Shown: positions 39,199 to 48,492, counted from the stretch's first letter. The stretch: DNA of 64,000 nucleotides from Nostoc sp. UHCC 0926 (GCF_028623165.1 NZ_CP117768.1:1054001-1118000), one strand, 5' to 3'. Notes: a model not told the origin generated them from the letters alone. Made by a program: numbers and translations.

Positions 39199-39480
39199 TT
39201 AACTGTGCTGCAAAAACTCAACTTTAGGCAATAACGGGTCAGTCACAATACCTACACCGCTAAAACCCCAGCGTTTGAGCAAGTTTCCCAACTGTGTACG
39301 CGCAATAGATTCCACTGCAAAGCGATTTGCCACTTCTGCCGCATGGGTGTTGAGATAGCTAAGGGCATCAAAGTTTTCCTGAAACAGCAATAAATAACCT
39401 GATGTTTCGGTGTCAGGACGAGCTATGAGATAATTACCGTCAGTTTTTGAGCGCACCAAGTAATAGACTTCGGACAGCAT
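39199..39480 (-). CDS. Conserved small protein of unknown function
   Basis: A 93-residue soluble protein, MLSEVYYLVRSKTDGNYLIA at the start, then GYLLLFQENFDALSYLNTHA and VANRFAVESIARTQLGNLLK, ending in IVTDPLLPKVEFLQHS. I do not recognise a domain. Composition and codon use look native. It lies 30 bp downstream of the permease gene on the same strand and may share its transcript. The balanced strands and helices suggest a small folded domain, perhaps an adaptor. Confidence 0.6.
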   Translation of the reverse strand: MLSEVYYLVRSKTDGNYLIARPDTETSGYLLLFQENFDALSYLNTHAAEVANRFAVESIARTQLGNLLKRWGFSGVGIVTDPLLPKVEFLQHS

Positions 39481-39510
39481 GGAGATGAGATGGGGAGAAA
39501 TGGGGGATGA

Positions 39511-40557
39511 CTAATTGAGATTTTCTAAGCGAATGCGAGGATCGGCGGCTTTTAACATTAAATCGGCGATTAAATTTCCAGCAATCAGCAACACTGCGCC
39601 CATTACCAAGCTTGCCATTAACAAATATAAATCTTGAGCTTGTAAAGCCTGTAGAGACAATCTCCCTAAACCGGGCCAGTTGAAGAAATATTCAGCAATG
39701 AAGGCACCGCTTAATAAATTAGCTAATTCAAAACCCAATAAGGTAATCAAGGGATTTATCGCATTGCGGAGTGCATGAACGTAGATAACGCGGTTTTCTG
39801 GCAGTCCTTTGGCACGAGCCGTTTGGATATAATCTTGACGCAGAACATCCAATAATTCGCCGCGAGTAATGCGTTGTAAACCAGCAAAACTAGTAATTGA
39901 GAGGGCGATCGTGGGTAAAATCATGTGCCAGCCGACATCTAAGATTCTGCCAAACCACGTCAGTTCTGAGTGATTAATGCTAGTCATACTACCCACTGGG
40001 AATAAAGGCGAGGTGAGTTGGGCTAAAACCAGCAGGGCTAAGACAGTGATGAAACTAGGAAAGCCTTGTCCGGCGTAGCTAATCACCTGTAAAATTCGGT
40101 CTGATAGCTTATTTTGATTAACAGCAGCAAAAATCCCTAGAGGGATGGCGATCGCCCATGTGACAATTAAAGATGCGATCGCTAATAGCAAAGTCGCTGG
40201 TACCCGTTCCCACAACAGCGATGCCACTGAACGTTGATAAATAAAACTCGTGCCAAAATCCCCTTTTGTCAAGATTCGCCATAGCCATAGCCAAAATTGC
40301 TCTGGCCAAGACTTATCCAGACCAAACTGCCGCTTTATTTCCTCAATTCTTTCTGGAGATATCTTCGGGTTTTGCCGCAGCGTATCTACATAATCCCCTG
40401 GAGCGAGTTGAATAATGAAAAACGACAACGCTGAAGCCAAAAACAAAGTCAGTAGTGCTTGCAATACCCGTTTTGCCACATAAATAAAAGTTTCGCTTGT
40501 GACTAGCCTGATTAGCCAATCCCGACCTGTCTCCAAGGAAATTCTCGTAGATGTCAT
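39511..40557 (-). CDS. ABC transporter permease, DppB/OppB type
   Basis: A 348-residue membrane protein with about six helices. The first is at VLQALLTLFLASALSFFIIQ, followed by APGDYVDTLRQNPKISPERI, a large loop typical of DppB. The EAA loop for ATPase contact is ARAKGLPENRVIYVHALRNA, then the final ELANLLSGAFIAEYFFNWPG. Such permeases import peptides, nickel or related solutes. The second permease, ATPases and binding protein are not in the window, so the substrate is open. Its start lies 32 bp downstream of apt on the same strand, so both may be in one transcript. Confidence 0.88.
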   Translation of the reverse strand: MTSTRISLETGRDWLIRLVTSETFIYVAKRVLQALLTLFLASALSFFIIQLAPGDYVDTLRQNPKISPERIEEIKRQFGLDKSWPEQFWLWLWRILTKGDFGTSFIYQRSVASLLWERVPATLLLAIASLIVTWAIAIPLGIFAAVNQNKLSDRILQVISYAGQGFPSFITVLALLVLAQLTSPLFPVGSMTSINHSELTWFGRILDVGWHMILPTIALSITSFAGLQRITRGELLDVLRQDYIQTARAKGLPENRVIYVHALRNAINPLITLLGFELANLLSGAFIAEYFFNWPGLGRLSLQALQAQDLYLLMASLVMGAVLLIAGNLIADLMLKAADPRIRLENLN

Positions 40558-40589
40558 TTGTCCTTTGTCCTTTATCTAATGACCAATGA

Positions 40590-41108
40590 CTAATATTCAA
40601 TTAGAGAGATAATTGGTACGTCTGGCAAATATTTACGCCCTTCTAAATCCCGTAGCTCGATAATAAACCCAAACCCTACTAGTTCGCAGCCAATCTTCTG
40701 CACTAACTTTGCTGTTGCACTCGCAGTTCCACCCGTGGCAATCAAATCGTCCACAATCAAAACTCGGCTACCTTGGTGTAAAGCGTCTTGATGCACTTCC
40801 AAGCAGTCTGTACCATACTCTAGTTGATATTCAATTGAGTGAACGGCTGCTGGTAACTTACCTTTTTTGCGGACGGGAATAAAACCAGCACCTAATTTAT
40901 AAGCTAGAGGTGAGCCAAAAATGAATCCCCTTGACTCCATAGCGATGACATAATCTGTCTTGATCCCAGCTTCATTGCATTTTTGTGTTAAAAAGTCAAT
41001 AGTATAGCGCAGTCCCTCTGGATCGCGCAGCAGCGTAGTAATATCCCGAAATAAAATTCCGGGCTTGGGGAAATCTGGGATGTCACGAACGAGAGACTTC
41101 AAATCCAT
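40590..41108 (-). CDS. apt: Adenine phosphoribosyltransferase
   Basis: 172 residues from ATG 41108 ([20 protein letters not shown]). The PRPP-binding motif is [20 protein letters not shown], and the flexible region [20 protein letters not shown] is typical of Apt. It salvages adenine to AMP. The frame stays open 49 codons upstream, but that part is repeat-derived ([12 protein letters not shown]) and not coding. The gene is followed 32 bp later by the permease gene. Confidence 0.95.
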   Translation of the reverse strand: MDLKSLVRDIPDFPKPGILFRDITTLLRDPEGLRYTIDFLTQKCNEAGIKTDYVIAMESRGFIFGSPLAYKLGAGFIPVRKKGKLPAAVHSIEYQLEYGTDCLEVHQDALHQGSRVLIVDDLIATGGTASATAKLVQKIGCELVGFGFIIELRDLEGRKYLPDVPIISLIEY

Positions 41109-41570
41109 AAAATAGGGATTGGGGAATGGGACATAGGGCATGGGGCATGGAGAGTGAGGGAGTGAGGGAACTGGCGTTGCACAGGAAGCAAGGGAAGAAG
41201 AACTATTGATTATTGACAAATGCCCAATGCCCAATGCCCAATGCCCAATGCCCAATGCCCAATTTCAGATACCTGAAAAATCGTACACTATAATGTCATA
41301 CGCTGGGGGTCGAGGCTGAAGCTTCGCCTTTGATTGACGATAATTAGAATCTAAACCAAGCTAGAAAAGGTATTGCACTAATAAATGAGGTGAATTAACT
41401 TATGTTTTAAAACTTTGATTTCAATATAGGGAAAACTTTGAGTAGAAAGAGTTAAGTAATGTATATATCAGGTAGTCATGCTACTACTACAAGTCTAATG
41501 TTCAAGTCTTGGCTACCGATCTTAAATTTGTTTTACCTAGTCTGTTGGAACCGCACAAGGTATTTATAGA
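41109..41570. other. Intergenic region with tandem repeats, upstream of apt
   Basis: At 41221-41262 there are six perfect tandem copies of the heptamer TGCCCAA. Around 41115-41170 lie GGGCATGGGGCATGG-type repeats. The rest (41280-41570) holds promoters for apt and the divergent DUF3038 gene, without a recognised site. Confidence 0.6.
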
Positions 41571-42197
41571 ATGAATGTCTCAGCAAGTTTAACGCCGTTC
41601 AACAGTTCAACCCAAGAATCACTGCCGATGATTCTGGACACTTTACCAGATCCTGCGATCGCTTCCAAGACGTGTCCTCGGAGAACGCGGTTGCAAATTG
41701 ACCTAATTTTATTGGCAATTGAAGCTTTAGAGCTTGGTGGTTCTGAAGCAATCCTAACTTTTGCTCAAGAGTTGGATCTTAAAGGAATTGTTAAAGACAG
41801 GGTGAATTTATGGCGGATGCGTAGCTCTAACCCGCTACGAAGAGCGCATATGCGCCGTCCTTTAACTATCATGGAAGCAAAAGCTCTGGTGGTCATTGCT
41901 TGCTACATAGCGCGGCGTTTAACTGTTGTCATCCGCCAGTTACTAATGATATGTCAACAAATGGAAGAAAAGCAGATTCCATTAGAACAGAATTTGCGCC
42001 TATCTAATTACTTAGAACGGTTTAGAGCGCATTTTAAGAGCCGGATGAATGCTCGACGTTCTGGTGTACTGGCATTAAGTTCTGATGAAAAATTAGATGA
42101 GCTAGCAATAAATTTGTTAGGACAATTACTATTTTGTACTGGTACAGCTGGAATGCAGCGGTTCTGGATTAGTCTTTTTGACGGTGAAGTGGAATGA
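41571..42197 (+). CDS. DUF3038-family protein
   Basis: A 208-residue, mainly helical soluble protein. It starts with a variable part and then RRTRLQIDLILLAIEALELG, GIVKDRVNLWRMRSSNPLRR, MRRPLTIMEAKALVVIACYI and the C-terminal LLGQLLFCTGTAGMQRFWIS. I recognise it as DUF3038, a cyanobacterial family of unknown role. It is almost always followed by a DUF4335 gene, as here: the next start overlaps this stop by 4 bp (ATGA), so the two products probably form a complex. Confidence 0.82.
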   Translation: MNVSASLTPFNSSTQESLPMILDTLPDPAIASKTCPRRTRLQIDLILLAIEALELGGSEAILTFAQELDLKGIVKDRVNLWRMRSSNPLRRAHMRRPLTIMEAKALVVIACYIARRLTVVIRQLLMICQQMEEKQIPLEQNLRLSNYLERFRAHFKSRMNARRSGVLALSSDEKLDELAINLLGQLLFCTGTAGMQRFWISLFDGEVE

Positions 42198-43627
42198 ATA
42201 TTCAACGTAAGTACAGTCTACCTAATTGTACACTGCTTTTAGAAGGGTTAAGTGATCTCAGTAGGGCTGCACACTTCCAGGAAATGCGCCCGGAATTATC
42301 AATATTGGTAAATGCAGAATGCTATTTATCTGGTTATAATCAACCCCTAACGGGAGGGCGGGAATTTTTTGAAAGTTTGGTGAGGGCTGTTAGTGGCTAT
42401 GCCCAAGAATTTTTAAGTAGTGTACCCAATCCCCAAGCACACAACCAAGAATCGGAGCTAGTAGAGTTTCAGAAAGTTGACAGCAACCGACACAGGTTAA
42501 TTATACATTCAGAAGGTGCTCCAGAGGGGTTCGAGTCTCACTCTAACAATTCTAAACGTCCGCCTATTGAAATAGATTTGAATACAGTGCAGTTGTTTGA
42601 TTTAGTGGAAGCAGTGGATCAGTTTTTTGCTGATACCCAAACTTTACCTGAACTTTCCCTAGAACTACAACCAGTTACTAGACGTTATGGCGGTGCTAGT
42701 CAAGCTTTAATCAGGCAGGCTGTTCCTGCTGCTGTGGGTGTGTCAAGTTTAGCAGTAGCAGCGATCGCCTTTAACTTGATTCCACCTCCCCAAATGCGTC
42801 CACCGCAGCCTAAACCAGATGAGCAAACTAGCTCTAGAATAAACAATATCACTCCTCCAGCATCAGCTGCTGTAACTCCCATAGCTGCTGCAACGCCCAC
42901 ATCAAAGCCTACAGCTAATGCAAAGCCGGCAGTTAAAGATTTAGAAGCACTTTTAAATACAGTTCCAGAAATTACTGATCCATCCCAACTGCGTGCATTG
43001 AATCGTCAAGTGTACAACCAAATTCATCCAGCTTGGACTAATCGCTCAGGATTGCAACAGGATTTGATCTATCGTCTGGGTGTAGCTGCTGATGGAGCGA
43101 TCGTCGGTTATAAAGCAGTGAATAAAGAGGCGAATCTAGGAGTAGGTCAAACTCCCCTGCCTAACGTACTTTACAATCCAGCTAACCGCGCTCCTATTTC
43201 CAATGAACCAATCGCCCAATTTCGAGTAGTATTTAATACACAAGGTGTGCTAGAAGTTAGCCCTTGGCGAGGATATGCGAGGACGCCAGAGGTAGTGGGT
43301 GCAAAAATTACTGACTCTAATATAGTCAAAGATTTAAACCAAAAGCTTTATAGTACTGTTCGCCAAACCTGGAGTGGTACCCCCACCTTTACGCGAGATT
43401 TGAAATACCGGGTAGCAGTCAACAAAGATGGTGTAATTGCTGACTATGAACCACTCAACCAAGTCGCCTTTGACTATTTTCGAGAAACACCCCTTCCGAA
43501 GATGTTCAACGCTATTTACGGTTCCAATGTAGCAGCTCCCAACAATAAAGAACCTCTCGCCCACTTCCAAGTGATATTCAAGCCTAGCGGCAAACTTGAA
43601 GTTATGCCTTGGCAGGGATATCAGTAA
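42194..43627 (+). CDS. DUF4335-family protein with a membrane segment
   Basis: A 477-residue protein. The N-terminal 150 residues are the DUF4335 part (RKYSLPNCTLLLEGLSDLSR, LVNAECYLSGYNQPLTGGRE). A single hydrophobic segment near 180-200 (VPAAVGVSSLAVAAIAFNLI) is followed by a Pro/Ala-rich linker. The C-terminal half has two similar repeats of about 95 residues, each with LNRQVYNQIHPAW- or LNQKLYSTVRQTW-type starts and EPIAQFRVVF or EPLAHFQVIF ends. This suggests an extracytoplasmic tail anchored by one helix. It overlaps DUF3038 by 4 bp. Function unknown. Confidence 0.8.
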   Translation: MNIQRKYSLPNCTLLLEGLSDLSRAAHFQEMRPELSILVNAECYLSGYNQPLTGGREFFESLVRAVSGYAQEFLSSVPNPQAHNQESELVEFQKVDSNRHRLIIHSEGAPEGFESHSNNSKRPPIEIDLNTVQLFDLVEAVDQFFADTQTLPELSLELQPVTRRYGGASQALIRQAVPAAVGVSSLAVAAIAFNLIPPPQMRPPQPKPDEQTSSRINNITPPASAAVTPIAAATPTSKPTANAKPAVKDLEALLNTVPEITDPSQLRALNRQVYNQIHPAWTNRSGLQQDLIYRLGVAADGAIVGYKAVNKEANLGVGQTPLPNVLYNPANRAPISNEPIAQFRVVFNTQGVLEVSPWRGYARTPEVVGAKITDSNIVKDLNQKLYSTVRQTWSGTPTFTRDLKYRVAVNKDGVIADYEPLNQVAFDYFRETPLPKMFNAIYGSNVAAPNNKEPLAHFQVIFKPSGKLEVMPWQGYQ

Positions 43628-43629
43628 TA

Positions 43630-43665
43630 GGGCACTTGTACTGAGCTAGCTCAGTACAAGTGCCC
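43630..43665. terminator. Perfect 36-bp palindrome between convergent genes
   Basis: The left half is GGGCACTTGTACTGAGCT and the right half is its exact complement, with no loop. It starts 2 bp after the DUF4335 stop and ends 16 bp before the penicillin-binding protein stop. As RNA it would form a long hairpin from either strand, so bidirectional termination is likely, even without T-runs. It could equally be a repeat element or protein-binding site. Confidence 0.65.
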
Positions 43666-43681
43666 AATGCCCTATACCCGT

Positions 43682-45952
43682 TTACCGAGTAATTCTTTGC
43701 ATATAATTTCCCCACAACTGAGCTGCTTGAGCACTGCTACCAGATGTAGGGGAATTATTGTCGTTTCCCAGCCAAACACCAGTTACAAGCCGCCGACTGG
43801 GGATAAAACCTATGAACCATAAGTCAACGTTTTTATCTGTTGTGCCTGTTTTCCCAGCTTCCCCCTGTCCAATGGCAGCACTACGACCAGTACCTCTTGT
43901 GATGACGCCGCGCATCAAACTAGTCATTTCATCGGCTACACCATTTGGCAGTACTCGTTTGTTGGCATCCGTATTTTGGTCGAAGGAATAGATGACACGA
44001 CAGGTTTTGATATCATTGCGATCGCGGCAATCACCACTATCTAAAATTCGGTTAATCGCATGGGGAGGATTTGACACACCACGATTGCCAATAGCGCCAA
44101 AAGCACCAGTCATTTCCAAAACATTGACCACACTTTGACCTAGTACCAAGCCAGGAACCGGATCAAGGGTTGACTTTATTCCTAAATTCTCTGCCATTGC
44201 CACCACTTTATTCAGCCCGATTTCTCTGGCAACTCGTAGGGCGATCGGATTTTCTGAAAGAGCAAGCCCTGTGGCAATATCTAAACTAGTGTCAGCACCA
44301 GCACGACAGGGTTTGTAAGTAAAGCCTTGCCAAGTTAAAGGGGCGCAAGAATAACTTTTTGATTCTGGAATCCCCTGTTGAATAGCGGCGGTGTAAGTAA
44401 AGATTTTGAAAGTAGAACCTGGTTGTCTTTTGGCTTGAACAGCGCGATTGAACTGACTTTTTTTGTAATCAGTCCCGCCCACCATTGCCAAAATACTGCT
44501 AGTACTGGAGTCAAGGGTGACCAGCGCCCCTTGAGAAAAATTAAAACTTCTACCACCATTGTTGACTGAATTTCGCAACGCTGCTTCTGCTTTGCTCTGG
44601 ATTGCTGGATCAAGCTGGGTTTCAATGATATAGTTGCCTTCCTTTGCGGCTCCCTCCCCCAAGATTGATTCAAGTTCAGAGAAGACGTAACTGTAAAAAT
44701 AAGGAGCGATCGTCTTAGCTTGCTGCTCACAAACTTTAGGACTAACTTGGACACTGGAGCGTCTGGCTCGGTTCGCATCTTCAGGTTTAATTTTGCCCAT
44801 CTCCAGCAACCGCTTAATCACGCGATTCCGGTATTCAGATGCTTGTAGCTTATTTGGCCCATCCCCACAAAAATCGAAAGCGTTGGGAGCTGGTAAAATT
44901 CCTACCAATGTTGCTGCTTCTGCCAAAGTTAATTGTTTAGCCGACTTCTCAAAGTAATACCGGGATGCATCTTCAAAGCCAGAGGTATCTCCCCCCAAAA
45001 AAACCCGATTTAAGTACATCAGCAAAATTTCATCTTTGCTGTAAAAGGTTTCTAACTTCAGGGCGACAACTGCCTCCCGTAATTTGCGTCCAAGGGTATC
45101 CTGTCTGCCTACATACTCGCGGAACAAACTGCGGGCAACTTGCTGGGTAACAGTGCTGGCTCCTTGTTGCACATCTCCGCTACGGCTATTGATCAACACG
45201 GCTCGTAAAATCCCCAGAGGGTCAACACCAAAGTGCCAGTAATAACGACTATCCTCTGAAGCCACCACCGCAGCAGGCAAATAAGGACCAAATTCCTCTA
45301 ATCGCTTTATATCTACGTGAGAGATAGTTCGAGGCTCTCTTAGCGGGGTGGCTCCATCACGAGCGTAAACAACTACTGGGGCGCGTGTAGCTGTAGGTAG
45401 AGGTTTAACTGAAAATTTCAGCCATTCAACGCCAATCACTAACGCTAACAGGGCACTCGCACCACCGACACCATAAGCTGTCCAACTTGCAGCTTTGACA
45501 TACCAGGCTGGTGGATCGACGTATTGCAACCGCACAGAAGCGGCAAGTTCTGGGGGACCCAGCGTGAAAATATCGCCGTGACGCAGTTCCAGGGAATTGA
45601 CACGACGCTTGCCACGATAAATGCCATTGGTGGAGTTTTCGTCTTTGATAATGAAAACTGGTGTGCGCTGAGTAGAATTCCGCGATAGCGATAAGTGAAT
45701 TTGGCTGACAACAGGGTTACGGATGACGATATCGCTGGATTTAGAGCTACGACCTAGAATATAGCGATCGCCCAACAGTGGATATACCTCTGCCTTATCC
45801 GCCCCCGCATCCTGCACCCAAAGTTCCGGTACCTTGGCATTAGGCTTGAGCGCCAATTTGGAAAAATCGACCCTAGCTTGAATCGTATGTACTGCTTGAG
45901 TCAGTTGACCTAGTAACGTTTGTGGCTTGTGAGGGGGTTGGGGTGAACTCAT
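43682..45952 (-). CDS. Class A penicillin-binding protein with N-terminal FHA domain
   Basis: A 756-residue protein. Residues 45-125 are an FHA phosphothreonine-binding domain (DRYILGRSSKSSDIVI, VSQIHLSLSR, DENSTNGIYRGKR). A membrane helix follows near 155 (YGVGGASALLALVIGVEWL). Then the GT51 transglycosylase (VASEDSRYYWHFGVDPLGIL with the catalytic Glu; GASTVTQQVARSLF) and the transpeptidase with S-x-x-K in RQPGSTFKIF, S-x-N in LSENPIAL, and KTGTTDK. It polymerises and cross-links peptidoglycan. The FHA domain implies control by serine/threonine kinase signalling, a layout I know from cyanobacteria. Confidence 0.95.
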   Translation of the reverse strand: MSSPQPPHKPQTLLGQLTQAVHTIQARVDFSKLALKPNAKVPELWVQDAGADKAEVYPLLGDRYILGRSSKSSDIVIRNPVVSQIHLSLSRNSTQRTPVFIIKDENSTNGIYRGKRRVNSLELRHGDIFTLGPPELAASVRLQYVDPPAWYVKAASWTAYGVGGASALLALVIGVEWLKFSVKPLPTATRAPVVVYARDGATPLREPRTISHVDIKRLEEFGPYLPAAVVASEDSRYYWHFGVDPLGILRAVLINSRSGDVQQGASTVTQQVARSLFREYVGRQDTLGRKLREAVVALKLETFYSKDEILLMYLNRVFLGGDTSGFEDASRYYFEKSAKQLTLAEAATLVGILPAPNAFDFCGDGPNKLQASEYRNRVIKRLLEMGKIKPEDANRARRSSVQVSPKVCEQQAKTIAPYFYSYVFSELESILGEGAAKEGNYIIETQLDPAIQSKAEAALRNSVNNGGRSFNFSQGALVTLDSSTSSILAMVGGTDYKKSQFNRAVQAKRQPGSTFKIFTYTAAIQQGIPESKSYSCAPLTWQGFTYKPCRAGADTSLDIATGLALSENPIALRVAREIGLNKVVAMAENLGIKSTLDPVPGLVLGQSVVNVLEMTGAFGAIGNRGVSNPPHAINRILDSGDCRDRNDIKTCRVIYSFDQNTDANKRVLPNGVADEMTSLMRGVITRGTGRSAAIGQGEAGKTGTTDKNVDLWFIGFIPSRRLVTGVWLGNDNNSPTSGSSAQAAQLWGNYMQRITR

Positions 45953-46381
45953 CGGCTATTCACATCACACTTTTTAGTGAAGAATCGGGCGAATTACAAT
46001 TTAGATGTTAGTCTTTCATCATTTTACTCATAAGCCAAAGCATAAATTAGCTATACGGAACTTTTTGCTCTATTTTATACTTGATTTTACTTTGCATTTG
46101 TAATTAGTTTGTTATTTTTATCACTTATTTATAGAGGTATAAATTTTTTATCTCTTCTCAAAGACTTGTTTTATCTACTATTACTAGTTCAATAACTACA
46201 AACATATTTTTTAATAATGTATTTTTAAACACTAGTTATAAAACAACAACAGATTTAATTTTTACCGATTTTACATATCCACATATTCTGAAACAAACCT
46301 AAATATCTTCATTTAGGAAGATTTTCTAAACCTTATTGTCTGTTTTAATGGGCCGAGTGTTCCGTTGAGGTTAATTTTAGA
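45953..46381. other. AT-rich intergenic region between divergent genes
   Basis: 429 bp, very AT-rich, without an open frame of note. It separates the penicillin-binding protein and the secreted Pro/Thr-rich protein and must hold both promoters. I see no clear operator, riboswitch or hairpin. Confidence 0.4.
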
Positions 46382-47104
46382 ATGATGGGAAAATCTCTGA
46401 GCCTGATTGGTACAGCTCTATCTTTGGCTCTCACCACTAATATTGCCGTAGCCGAATCCAGTAAATCCCCCATAGCCCAATCCAGTAGCGACTCTACTAG
46501 TGCACCAACGGAAATCAAGATGTCGCCAGAAGGGATGAAAATCCTGTGCGAGTATTTTCCGCTCAACTCCCGCTGTCCCGGCGGCACAGCAGTCGTCCCT
46601 AGTAGCGCTCCTAGTAGCACTACACCAGCAGAAACCACGCCCAGTAGCACCACCACTACTCCAGATAGTACAACTGCACCAGGAACCAGACCAGGAACCA
46701 GAACACCACGTGGATCTAGCACTCCCGAAAGCACTCCAGGATCAGGAACCGTTACCCCATCTGAACCTGGCAACTTAACTCCAGGATCAGGAACCGTTAC
46801 CCCATCTGAACCTAGCGCTCCTGGCAGCCCTACCGAACCAGGAACCGTTACCCCAGCTCAACCTGGCGCTCCTAGCAACTTAACTCCAGCACCAGGAAGC
46901 GTTACTCCACCTGAACCTAGCACTCCTGGCAGCAGTACTGTACCAGGAAACCCAACTTCACCTGAGTCTGGTACTACTGAAATCAATCCCGAACCAGGAA
47001 GCTCAACAACTCCACCTGAGTCTGGTACTCCTGGCAGCACTACCGAACCAGGAAACTCTCCCAGTACTCCAAGTTCGCCAAAAACTCCTACCACAGGCAA
47101 TTAA
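46382..47104 (+). CDS. Secreted Pro/Thr/Ser-rich repeat protein
   Basis: A 240-residue protein with a signal peptide (LSLIGTALSLALTTNIAVAE, cleavage after AVA). A short conserved part with two cysteines follows (MKILCEYFPLNSRCPGG), then about 170 residues of low-complexity repeats with units such as PGSGTVTPSEPG and TPGSSTVPGN. The unit periodicity is loose, near 10-20 residues. Such tails are extended and often glycosylated or wall-associated. No enzymatic domain is seen. The CEYFPLNSRCPGGT part recurs in cyanobacterial exported proteins, by my recollection. The ATG at 46382 is followed directly by another. Confidence 0.7.
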   Translation: MMGKSLSLIGTALSLALTTNIAVAESSKSPIAQSSSDSTSAPTEIKMSPEGMKILCEYFPLNSRCPGGTAVVPSSAPSSTTPAETTPSSTTTTPDSTTAPGTRPGTRTPRGSSTPESTPGSGTVTPSEPGNLTPGSGTVTPSEPSAPGSPTEPGTVTPAQPGAPSNLTPAPGSVTPPEPSTPGSSTVPGNPTSPESGTTEINPEPGSSTTPPESGTPGSTTEPGNSPSTPSSPKTPTTGN

Positions 47105-47274
47105 ATTAAAATCTGGGGCATAATCTGAATACTAGTTTGTGATTAGCGATCGCCGCTGCATCTTGACCTCTTGCACCAGTTATGCGAACTGGTGTAAGAT
47201 TACGAACCACAATTGCTGGAACCTATAGATAAAGTCTTGGCATATAGGACTGAGCAAGGGTTTTAGTAATCAAT

Positions 47275-47299
47275 AGCCTGGGATTAATCATCCCAGGCT
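47275..47299 (-). terminator. Hairpin between convergent genes
   Basis: AGCCTGGGAT, 5-base loop, ATCCCAGGCT: a perfect 10-bp stem 8 bp beyond the lspA stop. No strong T-run follows, but the position fits a terminator for lspA and perhaps for the Pro/Thr-rich gene. Confidence 0.65.
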
Positions 47300-47306
47300 T
47301 AATAGT

Positions 47307-47783
47307 TTAATGCGGCCTGCCAGTTGAAGTCGGTGTTTTTTGCAAGGAAGCAATTAACAGGCAAACAATACCGATACTAATAAATGAATCTGCCACATTA
47401 AATACAGCAAAGTTAATCAGGCGAAAATCAAGAAAATCAACGACATAGCCTAAAACAAAGCGATCAATACCGTTGCCCATAGCTCCACCTAAAATCAAAC
47501 CATAGCCTAACTGATCCCACAAATTTAACATTGGACTAAATAAGGCCAAGGCTATCAATACTAAACTCACTCCTAAAGATAGCCAGCGCAACCACTCTAC
47601 TTTCCCACTTAACAGACTAAAAGCGGCACCAGTGTTAGTGACATAGGTGAAGTGAAATATCCCAGGTAAAAGTGGTAGTGTCTGCCCCAAGCTAAAGGTT
47701 TGCACCACCCAGTATTTTGTTATTTGGTCTAAGAAAAAAGCTATGAAGGCAGCTATCCAGAAAAGGCGATTTTTTAAACGCAT
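47307..47783 (-). CDS. lspA: Lipoprotein signal peptidase (signal peptidase II)
   Basis: A 158-residue inner-membrane aspartic peptidase with four helices. Conserved boxes are DQITKYWVV, YVTNTGAAFSLL, the GGAMGNGIDRFVLGYVVDFL region with the first catalytic Asp, and FNVADSFISIG with the second. It cleaves prolipoprotein signal peptides after lipidation at cysteine; PstS in this window is a likely substrate. It lies 121 bp downstream of bioY on the same strand; that gap has ACTAGGGACTAGGG-type tandem repeats. Confidence 0.95.
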   Translation of the reverse strand: MRLKNRLFWIAAFIAFFLDQITKYWVVQTFSLGQTLPLLPGIFHFTYVTNTGAAFSLLSGKVEWLRWLSLGVSLVLIALALFSPMLNLWDQLGYGLILGGAMGNGIDRFVLGYVVDFLDFRLINFAVFNVADSFISIGIVCLLIASLQKTPTSTGRPH

Positions 47784-47904
47784 GAAACTAGGGGCTAGGG
47801 ACTAGGATTAGGGACTAGGGACTAGGGACTAAGCAGTAGGATATAGGGATTAGAAGAATTTTAAATTTCTAGCCCCTAGCCTCTAGCTTGTAGCCCCTCC
47901 ATAA

Positions 47905-48492
47905 CTAATAAAACATCAAGTGACGCAATACATATGCTATTACGGTAACGGCACAGACTACACTTAATTGCCCTGGTAGTGCAAACCAAGAGTATCTGAG
48001 GATTGCTTGCATTAATGGTAGATTTTCTGTACCTTTCCACTGAAAAATATAGCTAATAATTAAATAAGTAATACCCCATAGGTGGAGAGTTAATAAGCCA
48101 CAGATGCAACTAAAGGCGAGAGTTTCTAGTCGAGGTCTAGCTTTAAAGGCGAAGAAACCACAAATCCAAGCTCCAGGAATAAAACCTAGTAGATAACCAA
48201 ACTGAGATAGCTTAACATAACCAAGACCACCACCATCGGCAAATACAGGTAATAAGGTTAACCCCATCACTAAATAGGCAATTTGCGAGAGTGCACCGGC
48301 ATTTTTGCCCCCTAAACAACCCACCAACAGTACTGCGCCAATTTGAAAAGTGACACCTAAAGAAAAAGTCTGAATTCCGTGCTTACTCCAATTCCAAGGT
48401 AAGGTGATGCCATAAGCTTCTAGGAAGGTGCCACCCATTGTCAGGAGTAAGCCAATCATGGACCATAGTAATTGATTGGAAGCAGCAAACAT
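47905..48492 (-). CDS. bioY: Biotin transporter BioY
   Basis: A 195-residue membrane protein, the substrate-binding S component of a biotin ECF transporter. Typical segments are LGVTFQIGAVLLVGCLGGKN, GALSQIAYLVMGLTLLPVFA, GGGLGYVKLSQFGYLLGFIP with GAWICGF, and LPLMQAILRYSWFALPGQLS. About six helices are visible. BioY can work alone or with energising subunits BioM/BioN, which are not near. The family assignment rests on the GGGLGY and GYLLGFIPGAW motifs. Confidence 0.88.
   Translation of the reverse strand: MFAASNQLLWSMIGLLLTMGGTFLEAYGITLPWNWSKHGIQTFSLGVTFQIGAVLLVGCLGGKNAGALSQIAYLVMGLTLLPVFADGGGLGYVKLSQFGYLLGFIPGAWICGFFAFKARPRLETLAFSCICGLLTLHLWGITYLIISYIFQWKGTENLPLMQAILRYSWFALPGQLSVVCAVTVIAYVLRHLMFY

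Noticed and set aside
41109..41255. N-terminal extension of apt
   Set aside because: The extra residues come from TGCCCAA and GGGCATGG repeats. The family start is at 41108.
41221..41262. Six tandem heptamers as a possible CRISPR
   Set aside because: There are no spacers between units. It is a simple tandem repeat.
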